Below are positions 29,680 through 37,863 of a stretch of 59,897 bases of DNA, in pieces. The translations under genes and the position numbers were made by a program. The notes beneath the pieces were generated by a model. That model had not been told where the DNA came from and did no database searches. It saw only the letters and a list, made by a program, of their open reading frames with translations. This stretch comes from Pseudomonas cichorii (lineage in GTDB: Bacteria > Pseudomonadota > Gammaproteobacteria > Pseudomonadales > Pseudomonadaceae). The DNA lies in NCBI RefSeq assembly GCF_003700275.1, contig NZ_RBRE01000094.1:1-59897 (forward strand). The letters are read 5' to 3'. Position 1 is the stretch's first letter; every line of letters starts with the position of its first letter.

Positions 29680-30009
29680 TTAGCGCTGGTGTTCTCCTGC
29701 AAGCGCTATCAGTAAGGCGCCAGGCTGACCCGGTTCTTGGAGTAGGCTGAGACTCAATTGCAGCAACGGGTCGTGGTCGAATTGATCGGTTGGTTCAATG
29801 TGGACTACCTCGAACAGCACATAGGGCTTTTGTGGATAGGCCAGGTGGGCTTCGAAGGCTGCGCGCAATACTTGGCTCAACCGATCGACCTGCAGCTTCT
29901 CAGCGTGATCGGATTGCTCGAGCATTACTGCGCGCTGCCACGCGCCAGGGGTGAACACGATGGGCAACCGGAGGGTGTTCAGTGTTTCCGGTGTAAGTGA
30001 GTCGGGCAT
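29680..30009 (-). CDS. Conserved-looking hypothetical ICE protein
   Basis: A 109-aa, acidic, soluble protein starting MPDSLTPETLNTLRLPIVF, with no signal peptide, membrane segment or catalytic motif that I recognise. ATG 30009 is chosen over the longer frame (to 30174) because GGAGA lies just upstream. It precedes ardC by 130 bp on the same strand and shares with it a GC-rich hairpin leader, so the two are probably controlled together. Function unknown. Confidence 0.65.
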   Translation of the reverse strand: MPDSLTPETLNTLRLPIVFTPGAWQRAVMLEQSDHAEKLQVDRLSQVLRAAFEAHLAYPQKPYVLFEVVHIEPTDQFDHDPLLQLSLSLLQEPGQPGALLIALAGEHQR

Positions 30010-30031
30010 GGTATGTCTCCGTTGAAAACGC

Positions 30032-30074
30032 GAAGAAACCTGTCCCGTGCGGGAAAGATTTCCCCGCAGTGGGT
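30032..30074 (-). repeat. GC-rich leader repeat, copy 2
   Basis: On the minus strand this reads CCCACTGCGGGGAAATC.. then ..TTTCCCGCACGGGACAGG, with GGGAAA/TTTCCC able to pair. It is similar in layout and sequence to 29574-29614 and again lies shortly before a start codon. Confidence 0.5.
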
Positions 30075-30447
30075 TGAAGAAAAACAAGAAGCGTGCCTGG
30101 CGAGCGAAGCTCGGAAGGCACTTAGATGAGCAGTAGGCGTTCATCACCGTAGCAACGGTCACCGTGCGAGCCACCGAACGCTAATCGCACTTGGGAAGAA
30201 CCATCATCGAAGTGACGTAGCCTTGAAGGTTCTGGCTACCTGGGAAAGTGCTGTCTATAACAGCGATCCGTACCCTGGGTTTAGCCGAGCTGTTCGCGAA
30301 TAGCAACGAGATAAACCAACGCGTTAGACGAACTGAGTCTACTGAAAGCCAGCCTTGTTTTTTCGACCGGATTGACTGACAAGCGGTTAGGCTTGGAGCG
30401 CTACCGGCAAGCTTCTAAAGGGCGTGATACTAGGGTGATGATGTTCA
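30075..30447. other. Region without a recognised gene
   Basis: About 370 bp between divergent genes. Apart from the leader repeat at its left edge I see no convincing frame, RNA gene or terminator. It should hold the promoters for the leftward ArdC-side genes and the rightward two-gene cargo. Confidence 0.4.
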
Positions 30448-31179
30448 ATGAAGTTGTATGAAAATGTGGTTATCGGAAATTTTCTCTACGGGCTGGGGTT
30501 CGCTCTTGGTTCACAGCTGAGATCCGGTCAGTTACCAAGCATGGTGAACTTGCTTCAACAAACGCCAGACGATAAACGATTGGGGGATTTGCTGATGGCA
30601 TTCCCTGGCACTGTGCGTTTGATCGAGTTTAAGACCGAGGCTAACAAGTCAAAAAAAGAGGCTGGTCGTCACCAGTTTCTATCTCGGATTTTTTCTGAGA
30701 AATTGGACGAATTGCCGGACCTGCTCGGTACTTCGCGGCGGGTGCATTGGTACATTGAAACTGCACCTCTTCCCAGCGTTGCACTGTCGGCACGCATTGA
30801 GCCCTATCTCGATGCATTTGGCGAAGGCGCCAGGCAAAGGCCTAAGTCAGCCGAGAGATTCCAAAATTTTATCGAGGAGCTGGCTGTTGGCATTCTGCAA
30901 CGCAGGTCGGCTGAGATCACAAGGGCTGAGCGTGACTACATCGATTTGGTGCGGCTTGCACAGGGGCCAGAGGAGACCGGAACAGGCGGATTGGTGCTGG
31001 TGGCCGGCAGCGGCGGAGGTCTGCATTTCGCCGCCTTACAGGACTTGATGGATTTGAACCTGTCCCACAAACAATGGATCGAGTACAGCCAAGAGCGATA
31101 TCTTTCCCTTGAGAGAGAGATGAAGCAACCAGATTACGAGATGCCCGACCTAAAAGGTCCAACTTTAGAGAGATATTGA
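30448..31179 (+). CDS. Hypothetical protein with PD-(D/E)XK-like motif
   Basis: A 243-aa soluble protein of no family that I know. Residues 45-62 read LGDLLMAFPGTVRLIEFK: an Asp (47), a beta strand, and E-x-K (Glu60, Lys62), the spacing of a PD-(D/E)XK nuclease active site, followed by a basic stretch (KSKKEAGRH) that could bind nucleic acid. The middle is helical and a Gly-rich loop (VAGSGGGLHFAALQ) lies near residue 192. It is coupled to the next gene by TGATG. The pair sits in ICE cargo territory between ardC and DUF3742. Nuclease activity is a guess from the motif. Confidence 0.6.
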   Translation: MKLYENVVIGNFLYGLGFALGSQLRSGQLPSMVNLLQQTPDDKRLGDLLMAFPGTVRLIEFKTEANKSKKEAGRHQFLSRIFSEKLDELPDLLGTSRRVHWYIETAPLPSVALSARIEPYLDAFGEGARQRPKSAERFQNFIEELAVGILQRRSAEITRAERDYIDLVRLAQGPEETGTGGLVLVAGSGGGLHFAALQDLMDLNLSHKQWIEYSQERYLSLEREMKQPDYEMPDLKGPTLERY

Positions 31180-31772
31180 TGCCCGTAACAAGTCAAGAAC
31201 AAGCGCATGATCGAAATTTTCAGGCCCTCTTTGGCGCGGCTCGCAAAGTTCTCGAAGCGGTAGAGATCGACCAGAGCAAGTCTCGACGGGCTACTGATGC
31301 GTTGCGTGAGCTGCAGGATAGCGTCGAGAAGAAGCTTGTTCGACTCGAGGCTGGCGTCAGGCAGAGTATCGAGAGTTCTGCACAGGCAACTGCGAATCAA
31401 GCCGCTGAGCTGTTGAGCAAAAGATTCACCGAGGCAGATACCGCCGCTCAGCGGGCTGCTGAACTGTACAGCAGGGCAGCAAAAAAATTGAATGGCAGGC
31501 GTTGGCTCTACTTCCTGTCGGCGCAAGCTACGATCCTTGCATTGGTAGTAGCGTCTCTCTATCTGTGGGTGCCGTCGTTAGACGAAATAAAAGCGCGTCG
31601 AGGCGAGGTGGCGAGGCTGGACGAATTAGGCAGTCGGGTTGAGTGGTCGAAATGCAATGTTGGGAATGGCCAGACGCGCGATTGCATACGCACGGACGAA
31701 TCGGAGCATGCGGACTTTTTCGAAGACCGCACGAAAAAGGGTAAGACCTATCGCATACCGAAAGGTTACTAG
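31179..31772 (+). CDS. Coiled-coil single-span membrane protein
   Basis: A 197-aa protein: residues ~15-105 are a long charged helix/coiled coil rich in Ala, Glu and Arg, one membrane helix spans ~108-133, and the ~65-residue tail carries two Cys (159, 169) and ends in YRIPKGY. The ATG at 31179 overlaps the upstream stop (TGATG). The Cys-x9-Cys...PKGY tail recalls accessory proteins encoded near mobilisation genes, but I cannot name the family. Partner of the possible nuclease encoded just before it. Confidence 0.62.
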   Translation: MPVTSQEQAHDRNFQALFGAARKVLEAVEIDQSKSRRATDALRELQDSVEKKLVRLEAGVRQSIESSAQATANQAAELLSKRFTEADTAAQRAAELYSRAAKKLNGRRWLYFLSAQATILALVVASLYLWVPSLDEIKARRGEVARLDELGSRVEWSKCNVGNGQTRDCIRTDESEHADFFEDRTKKGKTYRIPKGY

Positions 31773-31950
31773 CCGTTTACGGGGCCTATTCTTGGCGGGC
31801 TAAGATACAGGGGCTGTTTTCAACGCGCAGCCCATATCAACGCTGGCGGCGCCGTCTGAGCAAACTGATAAACGGTCAGATATGGACCGCTTTCAGTAGT
31901 AGGCTAATACCCTTGCCTCACCGTGAAAACGCTCAGAAGAGGGCGAGACC

Positions 31951-32334
31951 ATGCCGACTCAGCAACCTGTTCAAAGTTCACGTGCCCACCGCTGGGCGTA
32001 CGCCTGTGGTCTGTCGGTGAAGCGTGGTTACCGTAAGTTGAAAGCGTTTGAATCCCGCGTGGTCGAGGGTGCGGAGACGGCAGGAATGCCCGCAGGTAAA
32101 TTACTTGTTCGCGGGAGTTTTCTAGTTATCAAGTTGGCAATAGCCGCCGGACTCCTTCTAGTGAGCTTATGGTTCACCGTATCGGTGATGATCCTTATTG
32201 TCTTGTGTTGGGCCATAGCCAATGGAACGCCTATCAAACCTAAGGATGCTCTTCGGTACAAAGCATATGACGACCCATATGGTGAGTATGAGTATGGCCG
32301 CGCACCCGGTCAGCCTGATTTAAAAGACCTGTAG
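31951..32334 (+). CDS. DUF3742 family ICE membrane protein
   Basis: A 127-aa protein with an N-terminal cytoplasmic part (RAHRWAYACGLSVKRGYRKL), two closely spaced hydrophobic segments (~52-70 and ~72-90), and a Tyr/Pro-rich tail (YDDPYGEYEYGRAP). This layout and its place at the end of the transfer module, convergent with traG, match DUF3742 proteins of GI-T4SS elements. Function in the family is not known to me. A GAGGGCGAG ribosome site precedes ATG 31951. Confidence 0.72.
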   Translation: MPTQQPVQSSRAHRWAYACGLSVKRGYRKLKAFESRVVEGAETAGMPAGKLLVRGSFLVIKLAIAAGLLLVSLWFTVSVMILIVLCWAIANGTPIKPKDALRYKAYDDPYGEYEYGRAPGQPDLKDL

Positions 32335-32343
32335 TAGAGATTT

Positions 32344-33888
32344 TCACCCCTTCCTCAAGGCTTTTCCAGCAGACATCAGAGCTCCAGCACCCCTTGCACC
32401 AGCGTCCTGCGCTTGAGCTGCTCCTTTGCTAAGCATGCCGTCGGCAATTGAGCCAACGCTATATCCTGCCCAGCTCATCGCAGCCAAAAATAACATCGGA
32501 AGCACGACGAACATTGCCCCCATCACGTACTCGATTACCTGCGCGGTGACGGTCCCATCCATAAGTCCAGATGTGGGCAGCGACAACAGCACTTGATTGG
32601 AAGTCGACACTTGGTTGTACAAGGTGTCGAGCATGCTGGAGTCGACCCAGCGTGCTAACTCCCACCAGAAGCTCAGCATGTGCAGCGTGAACAGCGCGAA
32701 CGTCACCGTCATGACGGTCTTTAGCTGGTAGGTGCTGACCAGCAAGATCAGCGGCAAGCTGATGATGACGCCCATGATCAGGAACGCCTGCACCATCGGC
32801 AGTGCTGCGCGCAGTGCATTCATTGCCGGGAAGTTGCTGAAGGAGCCGAGGGCCAGCCCAGTGTTGGTGGCCAGGTTATTGAGCCCCTGATTGATCGAGC
32901 CGCCACGAGCGCTGGCGCCATAGTCCTGGTACACCTGTCCGGGCGACATGGACATCGATTGTTGGCGCGGGCTGACCAGTTCGCGCAGGGTGGTATCCTC
33001 GATTTCGTGGCTTGAGCGGCCAGTCAACCAGCCTTTCAGTTGAGTCAGCAGCGAAGGGTCAACTTGCTCGATTAATCGAGCTCGCAACCCGACACCGCTG
33101 TCACTCCACCACTGTTTGCAAGTGGGGTAGCCCGCGCCGCTCCCCAGCCGTGGCAGGGAAATATCGCGGGTTTCATCGTAGGGCCAACTGACTCGTGGTG
33201 TCCGTGAGCGATCGGTGTCGTAGTAGCCTGGAGTGTCGAGAAAATAGCGTGAGCCGATCCAGGACGCATCATGACTTTGTGCCTTCTCCAACTGAGGACG
33301 GTTGGTGAACAGCCGAGAACGGGAATAGCCGTAGCAGTAGCGAGTAAAGTCGGCGACTTCCTGCAGCAATACCTGGTTATCGATGCGCGAACTGTCGATC
33401 TCCATGCGCATCTGCCGGATATCCGGTGCACAGGGGATGGAGGCAGTGGCCGCCGCGGTCACCCCTTTGCTCAAGGCGTGTACAAGAAACCACCAGATCG
33501 GCACATTGGCAGAGCGTTCGCCGATGGTGTTGAAAGTGATTCCCCAGGCGGTTTCCGCTGGCTTGGCCACACTGACACCGCAGCGTTGGCTCGCTGAATC
33601 ATCGAACGCCATTGAAGCGAGGTTTAGCGGAAAGACCGGCGCGCAGCCGAACAATACGACAATGTAGGCCAGCCAAAGCCGGTTCTCAATTCGAGGCACC
33701 GAGAGTAATCCTTTATTACCTTCATCTGCGCCTTGCTGACGGGCCGACAGCCACTCTTGCAAGATAATCGCGCCGAAGGGCGCGGCGAACAGCCCGGTAT
33801 CGGACATGACGCTCCAGATTCCGTTGTTGATGATCCAGGCCAGTAGGGAGAGGTAAAACTCCAAGTAACTGTTGGTGCTCATGAGCAT
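32344..33888 (-). CDS. traG: Conjugal transfer protein TraG (N-terminal TraG family)
   Basis: A 514-aa polytopic membrane protein of the F-type TraG N-terminal family, needed for mating-pair formation and stabilisation. Hydrophobic segments occur near residues 8-28, 34-48, 73-92, 135-150, then a periplasmic stretch with paired Cys (CAPDIRQ, RYCYGY, YPTCKQWW) and a C-terminal bundle (~370-490). The Ala/Gly-rich end has no further domain, so the lysozyme-like or entry-exclusion half of F TraG is absent, as usual in this ICE family. Two ATGs (33888, 33882) are possible. The small membrane gene lies 10 bp upstream on the same strand. Confidence 0.85.
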   Translation of the reverse strand: MLMSTNSYLEFYLSLLAWIINNGIWSVMSDTGLFAAPFGAIILQEWLSARQQGADEGNKGLLSVPRIENRLWLAYIVVLFGCAPVFPLNLASMAFDDSASQRCGVSVAKPAETAWGITFNTIGERSANVPIWWFLVHALSKGVTAAATASIPCAPDIRQMRMEIDSSRIDNQVLLQEVADFTRYCYGYSRSRLFTNRPQLEKAQSHDASWIGSRYFLDTPGYYDTDRSRTPRVSWPYDETRDISLPRLGSGAGYPTCKQWWSDSGVGLRARLIEQVDPSLLTQLKGWLTGRSSHEIEDTTLRELVSPRQQSMSMSPGQVYQDYGASARGGSINQGLNNLATNTGLALGSFSNFPAMNALRAALPMVQAFLIMGVIISLPLILLVSTYQLKTVMTVTFALFTLHMLSFWWELARWVDSSMLDTLYNQVSTSNQVLLSLPTSGLMDGTVTAQVIEYVMGAMFVVLPMLFLAAMSWAGYSVGSIADGMLSKGAAQAQDAGARGAGALMSAGKALRKG

Positions 33889-33898
33889 GGTGGTGGCC

Positions 33899-34207
33899 TC
33901 ACAATCGGGTGAGTTCTACGCAGATAAAGAGTACGAACCCAAATACCCCGATGCGCTTCACGCGTAGCCGATCCTGTGGTCGGTGTCGGTAGCGTCGAAG
34001 CAGATTCCACCAGAGCGCAAAGAGGGCGCCGTAGAGCAGGGCACGCCACCACCGTAAATAGGGCCGTACAGATTCGAATGCCTGCTGCCAGGCCTCGAAA
34101 CTTCCCAGCGCAGCACGGGCGATCCATGCGATCAGTGCGGCGGTCAGGATCATCCTCGCGGCAATCCCCAGACTCGAAAGCAAAGTGACTAGCGGTGAGC
34201 GTTTCAT
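33899..34207 (-). CDS. Small integral membrane protein of the transfer operon
   Basis: A 102-aa protein with three hydrophobic segments (~6-33, ~53-68, ~84-100) separated by Arg-rich loops. It lies 3 bp after the TIGR03755 gene and 10 bp before traG, so it is part of the same transcript. A small membrane protein is usual at this place in GI-T4SS modules; its role is unknown. Confidence 0.75.
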   Translation of the reverse strand: MKRSPLVTLLSSLGIAARMILTAALIAWIARAALGSFEAWQQAFESVRPYLRWWRALLYGALFALWWNLLRRYRHRPQDRLRVKRIGVFGFVLFICVELTRL

Positions 34208-34210
34208 GGC

Positions 34211-35581
34211 TCACTTGCGCCTGGCGTCAGCGTCATTGAGTCGACCAGGTTCGGGGTCGCCTTGCTCGACGGTACGCGAAGCATCGGCACCACCGGCATG
34301 GCGGTCGAGCACCAGGCTGGCGGTGTTGGTGGCCAGCATCTGCCGGACCTGCAGTTCGGTCTGCAGCAGGCGTATTTCGCGCTCCAGAGCGTCGATGTTT
34401 TTCGTCAAGGCGGTTTGGGCCGGCTCGGCGGAGGCGATGTTCGGTTCGTGACTGCCTGCCAGCAGCGTGCGCAGTAGCAGCAGTGCCTTGTCGAGTACAC
34501 TGGACAGGGCCGTCTCGCTGGCCAGGCGTCGCGCCAGCAGATCCTGGTCAGGATCGTCGCGTAGGGCTTCGATCACGCCACGGGTCACCGGCAGCATTGG
34601 GCTTGAGGCTTTGGCTAGATTGTCAGGGGTAGGCGACTGTGAACCGGACAACAGCCCTTGCAGGGCCTTGAGGCGTTCGCTGTAGGCCTCCTGGATCAGC
34701 GGCGTCAATCCGCTGCCAGCGGTAGCACGCAGGGTTTCACAGGTGTCGCAGGTCGCGACTTCGCTCTCGCCCAACACCCGAACGGCCCAGTCGGACTCCT
34801 CTTGGGGCGAAGCCCAGGTCTGACAAATAGCCCCTCCCAGGCAATCACTGCTACTGATCGAGGCACTGTCATCCACCGTCCGGTTATGCAGCAGGTTATA
34901 GCCTGCGCGGACCACGTCGGCGGTCACCCGAATGGGCGTCTGTCCGTTACCTCCTGCCTTCGAACCGCCGACCCAGGACACCCCGTTGTTGCCGTTATGG
35001 GTCTCGGTGTTTTTCACCGCGGCCACTGCATCACCGCCGGTGTGCTCCAGATTGCTCTGCATCTCCTGGTTTGTGGCCAGCGCACCCCAGCCGGCTTGAC
35101 CGACCTTGTCGGCCATCTTCTCGGCCATGGCTTGACAGGTCAGCTTGGAACGATCGAAGTCGATGCGGCCCTGCATCACCCCGTTACTCAGTAGCTCATA
35201 GAGACCGGGGTTGGCGCGCTGGATGATCAACGCCGGCAGCGACATCACCGCTTGGGTCGCGTTTTGTACGACGCTGCCCATGATCTGCTGGAAACCTTCG
35301 GTGGCACCGTTCAGCTGGTTTTGCAGGGTATTGGTGAGGCTCATGTTGCCGCACATCATGTTCGCTCGCCAGGACCCACCGACACTGAGACCGCTGGGTC
35401 GGTAGAACGAACTCGGTGAGCCGACTGCCGAGCCGCCACCGAGGGTGTACATCACCCGGTCGTCGAGCACTTCGCCTTGAGTACCCAGGCGGTAATCGCC
35501 CTCGGTGGCGGGGGCATGCGTGGCCATGCAGAGCAACAGACTCATCACGCCCAAGGAGGGTCGCGCGCGAAGCTGACTCAT
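34211..35581 (-). CDS. ICE protein, TIGR03755 (PFL_4711) family
   Basis: A 456-aa secreted protein: signal peptide (~1-25, ending THAPA-TEG), a Gly/Ser-rich segment, a conserved CGNMSLTNTLQNQLNG block (~78-93), and a CLGGAICQTWASPQEE and CDTCETLR pair of Cys motifs, suggesting disulfides in the periplasm. The C-terminal third is helical. It matches the conserved large periplasmic TraH-like protein of GI-T4SS elements. Start overlaps the TIGR03756 stop (ATGA). Confidence 0.84.
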   Translation of the reverse strand: MSQLRARPSLGVMSLLLCMATHAPATEGDYRLGTQGEVLDDRVMYTLGGGSAVGSPSSFYRPSGLSVGGSWRANMMCGNMSLTNTLQNQLNGATEGFQQIMGSVVQNATQAVMSLPALIIQRANPGLYELLSNGVMQGRIDFDRSKLTCQAMAEKMADKVGQAGWGALATNQEMQSNLEHTGGDAVAAVKNTETHNGNNGVSWVGGSKAGGNGQTPIRVTADVVRAGYNLLHNRTVDDSASISSSDCLGGAICQTWASPQEESDWAVRVLGESEVATCDTCETLRATAGSGLTPLIQEAYSERLKALQGLLSGSQSPTPDNLAKASSPMLPVTRGVIEALRDDPDQDLLARRLASETALSSVLDKALLLLRTLLAGSHEPNIASAEPAQTALTKNIDALEREIRLLQTELQVRQMLATNTASLVLDRHAGGADASRTVEQGDPEPGRLNDADARRK

Positions 35582-36534
35582 GAAGCACCGCCTTCGAAAT
35601 CGATGCTGAACAGGAAGGTCTGTCCTTCGCGTTTGCAGCAGCTATAGGGACGCCACAGCGACCAGGCATAGCCGCCATCCGCGCTCTGGATTGGACCGCT
35701 GGGGAAGATGGCGCACGTCGGCTGAACCTGGGGGGAGAGCAATTGCCATTTGTGAGTCGAAGCGTCGTTTTCAATGATCGGGCCAGGCGGCCAGTAGCCG
35801 TCGCGTTTGGCGGGCGTGAGCGGTACATACACATGCGGTTGCCCGTTACGGGTGATTACATCGCCGGTCCGTTGCGCCATGACTGCGGCCGCCTTGAAGT
35901 CGTCAGGCTGTACCAGAAAGCCCTGACGGGGATAGACGCTGCCCCACATGTTTCCCGAAGCTTGACGACCGATTTCACGGATCCCCGGCATGAGCGACTC
36001 GGGGTAGAAACTTTCTGGGATGCCATGGCGCCAGGCCAGTGAATCCAGGGTGCTCAGGTAGTAGGGCATGAACGCAGTCGCACCGCTGGCGCAGGCATAG
36101 CCGGCTTGCGAAGCCAGTTGCGTGGCGGCCCAGCCACCGGGGTGGCCAATGCCATCGACGTTCTTGAAACGGGGCAGGTTGTCACGGTGGGTGTTCGGCG
36201 TGATCAGGTTGCCGCCACCTTCCGCACCGCTGATGGGAGAAGAGAGGGTGGCCATTTCGATCCAGGGGTTGTTGCCAGTGGTGGCGTAGCTCGAGACCAC
36301 CAGTTCAGGAATGAAATGACGCACCTTGGTCGACGTTTTGACTGTGCAGCCGAAGGGCGTGCAGAGCAGCCAGAAACAAATACCGGCGACCCTGTAGGCG
36401 AGGCAATTTGGCGAAAGAACAGAGGCGGTGATGCTGCTGGTATCCAGCGCCATGCTTGGGCCGCACGCCAGCAGGATGCTCAGCGCCAAGGGCCGAAGCT
36501 TTGGGGGCGTGATTGAAGAGCAGGCAGCAGGCAT
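35578..36534 (-). CDS. TraU-like ICE protein, TIGR03756 (PFL_4710) family
   Basis: A 318-aa protein with signal peptide (~1-29, ending GPSMA), then LSPNCLAYRVAGICFWLLCTP, the TraU-type Cys-rich segment, and further paired Cys towards the end (PTCAIFP, PYSCCKREG). TraU proteins act in the periplasm in DNA transfer of F-like systems. It is the first gene of the leftward traU-TIGR03755-traG block; upstream lies the XRE regulator gene instead of the TIGR03757 gene I would expect from related elements. Confidence 0.85.
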   Translation of the reverse strand: MPAACSSITPPKLRPLALSILLACGPSMALDTSSITASVLSPNCLAYRVAGICFWLLCTPFGCTVKTSTKVRHFIPELVVSSYATTGNNPWIEMATLSSPISGAEGGGNLITPNTHRDNLPRFKNVDGIGHPGGWAATQLASQAGYACASGATAFMPYYLSTLDSLAWRHGIPESFYPESLMPGIREIGRQASGNMWGSVYPRQGFLVQPDDFKAAAVMAQRTGDVITRNGQPHVYVPLTPAKRDGYWPPGPIIENDASTHKWQLLSPQVQPTCAIFPSGPIQSADGGYAWSLWRPYSCCKREGQTFLFSIDFEGGAS

Positions 36535-36642
36535 GATCCAGGCTCAATTAGGTAAATAGCCAGGTCAGGTTCGGTTTCGGGCGGGAGACTGTCAGTAGAT
36601 AAAATGAAGTTGGGTGTATCGATTTTGTGAGGCGTGAGACTA

Positions 36643-36897
36643 TTATTTGACGTGAAGGAAGCTGCGCAACATATCGGGTTCCGTAAGTAGCTGATCCGTG
36701 GTGATTTCGAGAATATTGGCGAGTTTGCACAGGACCAACAGCGACGGATTGCCCGTGCATCGTTCGATCTGACTGACGTAGGTGCGATCCACCTCGGCCA
36801 TGAGCGCAAGTTGCTCTTGGGTCAGGTTTTTCACGCGTCTCATCCAGCGGATGTTTTCCGACAGATGCAGACGAAGCTGTTCGTAGTCTTGAGTCAT
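36643..36897 (-). CDS. XRE-family transcriptional regulator
   Basis: An 84-aa single-domain helix-turn-helix protein (Cro/C1 type): NIRWMRRVKNLTQEQLALMAEVDRT, then the recognition helix VSQIERCTGNPSL. It has no sensor domain. It lies inside the transfer module, just upstream of the traU-like gene, and divergent from the QslA-like gene. A 13-bp palindrome touches its start codon, which suggests self-repression and possible control of the downstream transfer genes. Confidence 0.85.
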   Translation of the reverse strand: MTQDYEQLRLHLSENIRWMRRVKNLTQEQLALMAEVDRTYVSQIERCTGNPSLLVLCKLANILEITTDQLLTEPDMLRSFLHVK

Positions 36898-36899
36898 GC

Positions 36900-36912
36900 G
36901 CGCAAATTGCGC
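36900..36912. promoter_or_regulatory. Palindrome next to the XRE start, possible operator
   Basis: GCGCAA-A-TTGCGC is a perfect 6-bp inverted repeat with one central base, starting 3 bp upstream of the XRE ATG in the divergent region shared with the QslA-like gene. An autoregulatory operator is a reasonable inference. Confidence 0.45.
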
Positions 36913-37066
36913 CTTGAGGGACTCTCAATCCACGGGATATAGTCTACATTGACATTGATCTAGGCCATTTGATGCTCATGCCTGTTATCGAGCGTTCATT
37001 TGGTTTCGTTAAGATTTTCGAAGCTGGGCCCAGCGTCTAACAATAAATCAGAAATCCAGGGTGCGT

Positions 37067-37336
37067 ATGAACGAAAACTACCTTTCAATTCCCGCTGCGG
37101 ATGGTTGTCCAAGTCTTTTGACACCTTGGGGCAGCGAGTTTGCCCCGATGATCGAACGTGGCGTGCAATGCGCTCAGGCTTGGCTTGATACGCCCGGCGA
37201 GATTCCACTGTGGTGGGCGTTGGCGCAAACCCGCAAGACCTTTCCAGTCGGTGACTGCCAAGATGCTTTTGAAGCTGGATTCCTGTTGAGGATTCAGCAG
37301 CGGCTGAGCAGTGCCCCCCAGCCCAATCAAAGCTGA
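37067..37336 (+). CDS. Small protein resembling the QslA antiactivator family
   Basis: An 89-aa protein (MNENYLSIPAADGCPSLL...) with a W-L...LWWALAQ segment and a C-terminal DAFEAGFLLRIQQRL helix. This pattern reminds me of the QslA domain, known from P. aeruginosa as an antiactivator that binds LasR and blocks quorum sensing; the match is from memory and weak. ATG 37067 has AGGG just upstream. It is the only plus-strand gene inside the transfer block and sits between XRE and HU genes, so it may be cargo that tunes host regulation or transfer. Confidence 0.5.
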   Translation: MNENYLSIPAADGCPSLLTPWGSEFAPMIERGVQCAQAWLDTPGEIPLWWALAQTRKTFPVGDCQDAFEAGFLLRIQQRLSSAPQPNQS

Positions 37337-37465
37337 GAAAAACGACGTTTAAGACGCGTTCATACACATGGCTTGAACGGCTCCCGATGTTCAGCAAGCG
37401 TTTCGGCTGCTCACGCCCCAATACCAGTGCTCGGAGAGTTGGTATTGGGTCATCGCTACCAGCGT

Positions 37466-37738
37466 CTAGTTCACCGCATCTTTCAGCGATTTACCGGCCT
37501 TGAAGCTGGGCGTCTTGGCCGTTGCGATCTTGATGGTGGCCCCAGTCTGAGGGTTACGGCCGTCGCGTGCCGCACGTGCTTTTACCGCGAAGGTGCCAAA
37601 ACCAACCAAGGTGACGTTCTCACCGCTTTGCAACGAAGTGGATATGATAGTTGTGAGGGCTTCCAGTGCGCGCCCGGCAGTGGACTTCGGGAGGTCAGCG
37701 GAGCTCGCTATGGCCTCGATCAGATCGTTTTTATTCAT
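37466..37738 (-). CDS. HU-family DNA-binding protein
   Basis: A 90-aa HU homologue: MNKNDLIEAIASSADLPKS start, GFGTFAVKARAARDGRNPQTG with the Arg/Pro-containing DNA-bending arm (RNPQTG, ~61-66), and a KSLKDAVN end. It bends DNA as a dimer. The start has an excellent AAGGAGT ribosome site. It lies directly upstream of the XRE/QslA insert and downstream of the VirB4 gene's 5'-to-3' path, separate from the housekeeping hupB context (lon-hupB), so it is an element-borne copy that could assist transfer or silencing. Confidence 0.92.
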   Translation of the reverse strand: MNKNDLIEAIASSADLPKSTAGRALEALTTIISTSLQSGENVTLVGFGTFAVKARAARDGRNPQTGATIKIATAKTPSFKAGKSLKDAVN

Positions 37739-37863
37739 GTGTGACTCCTTCCGCTGGCTGGGTGTTGACGAGTAATCTACTCAGATAATTCTTCGATATC
37801 CACTACAAAACCGCTCTCCAGCCTTCTACGGATGTAACGCTATTTGGGCTTAAAATCGGGTAG

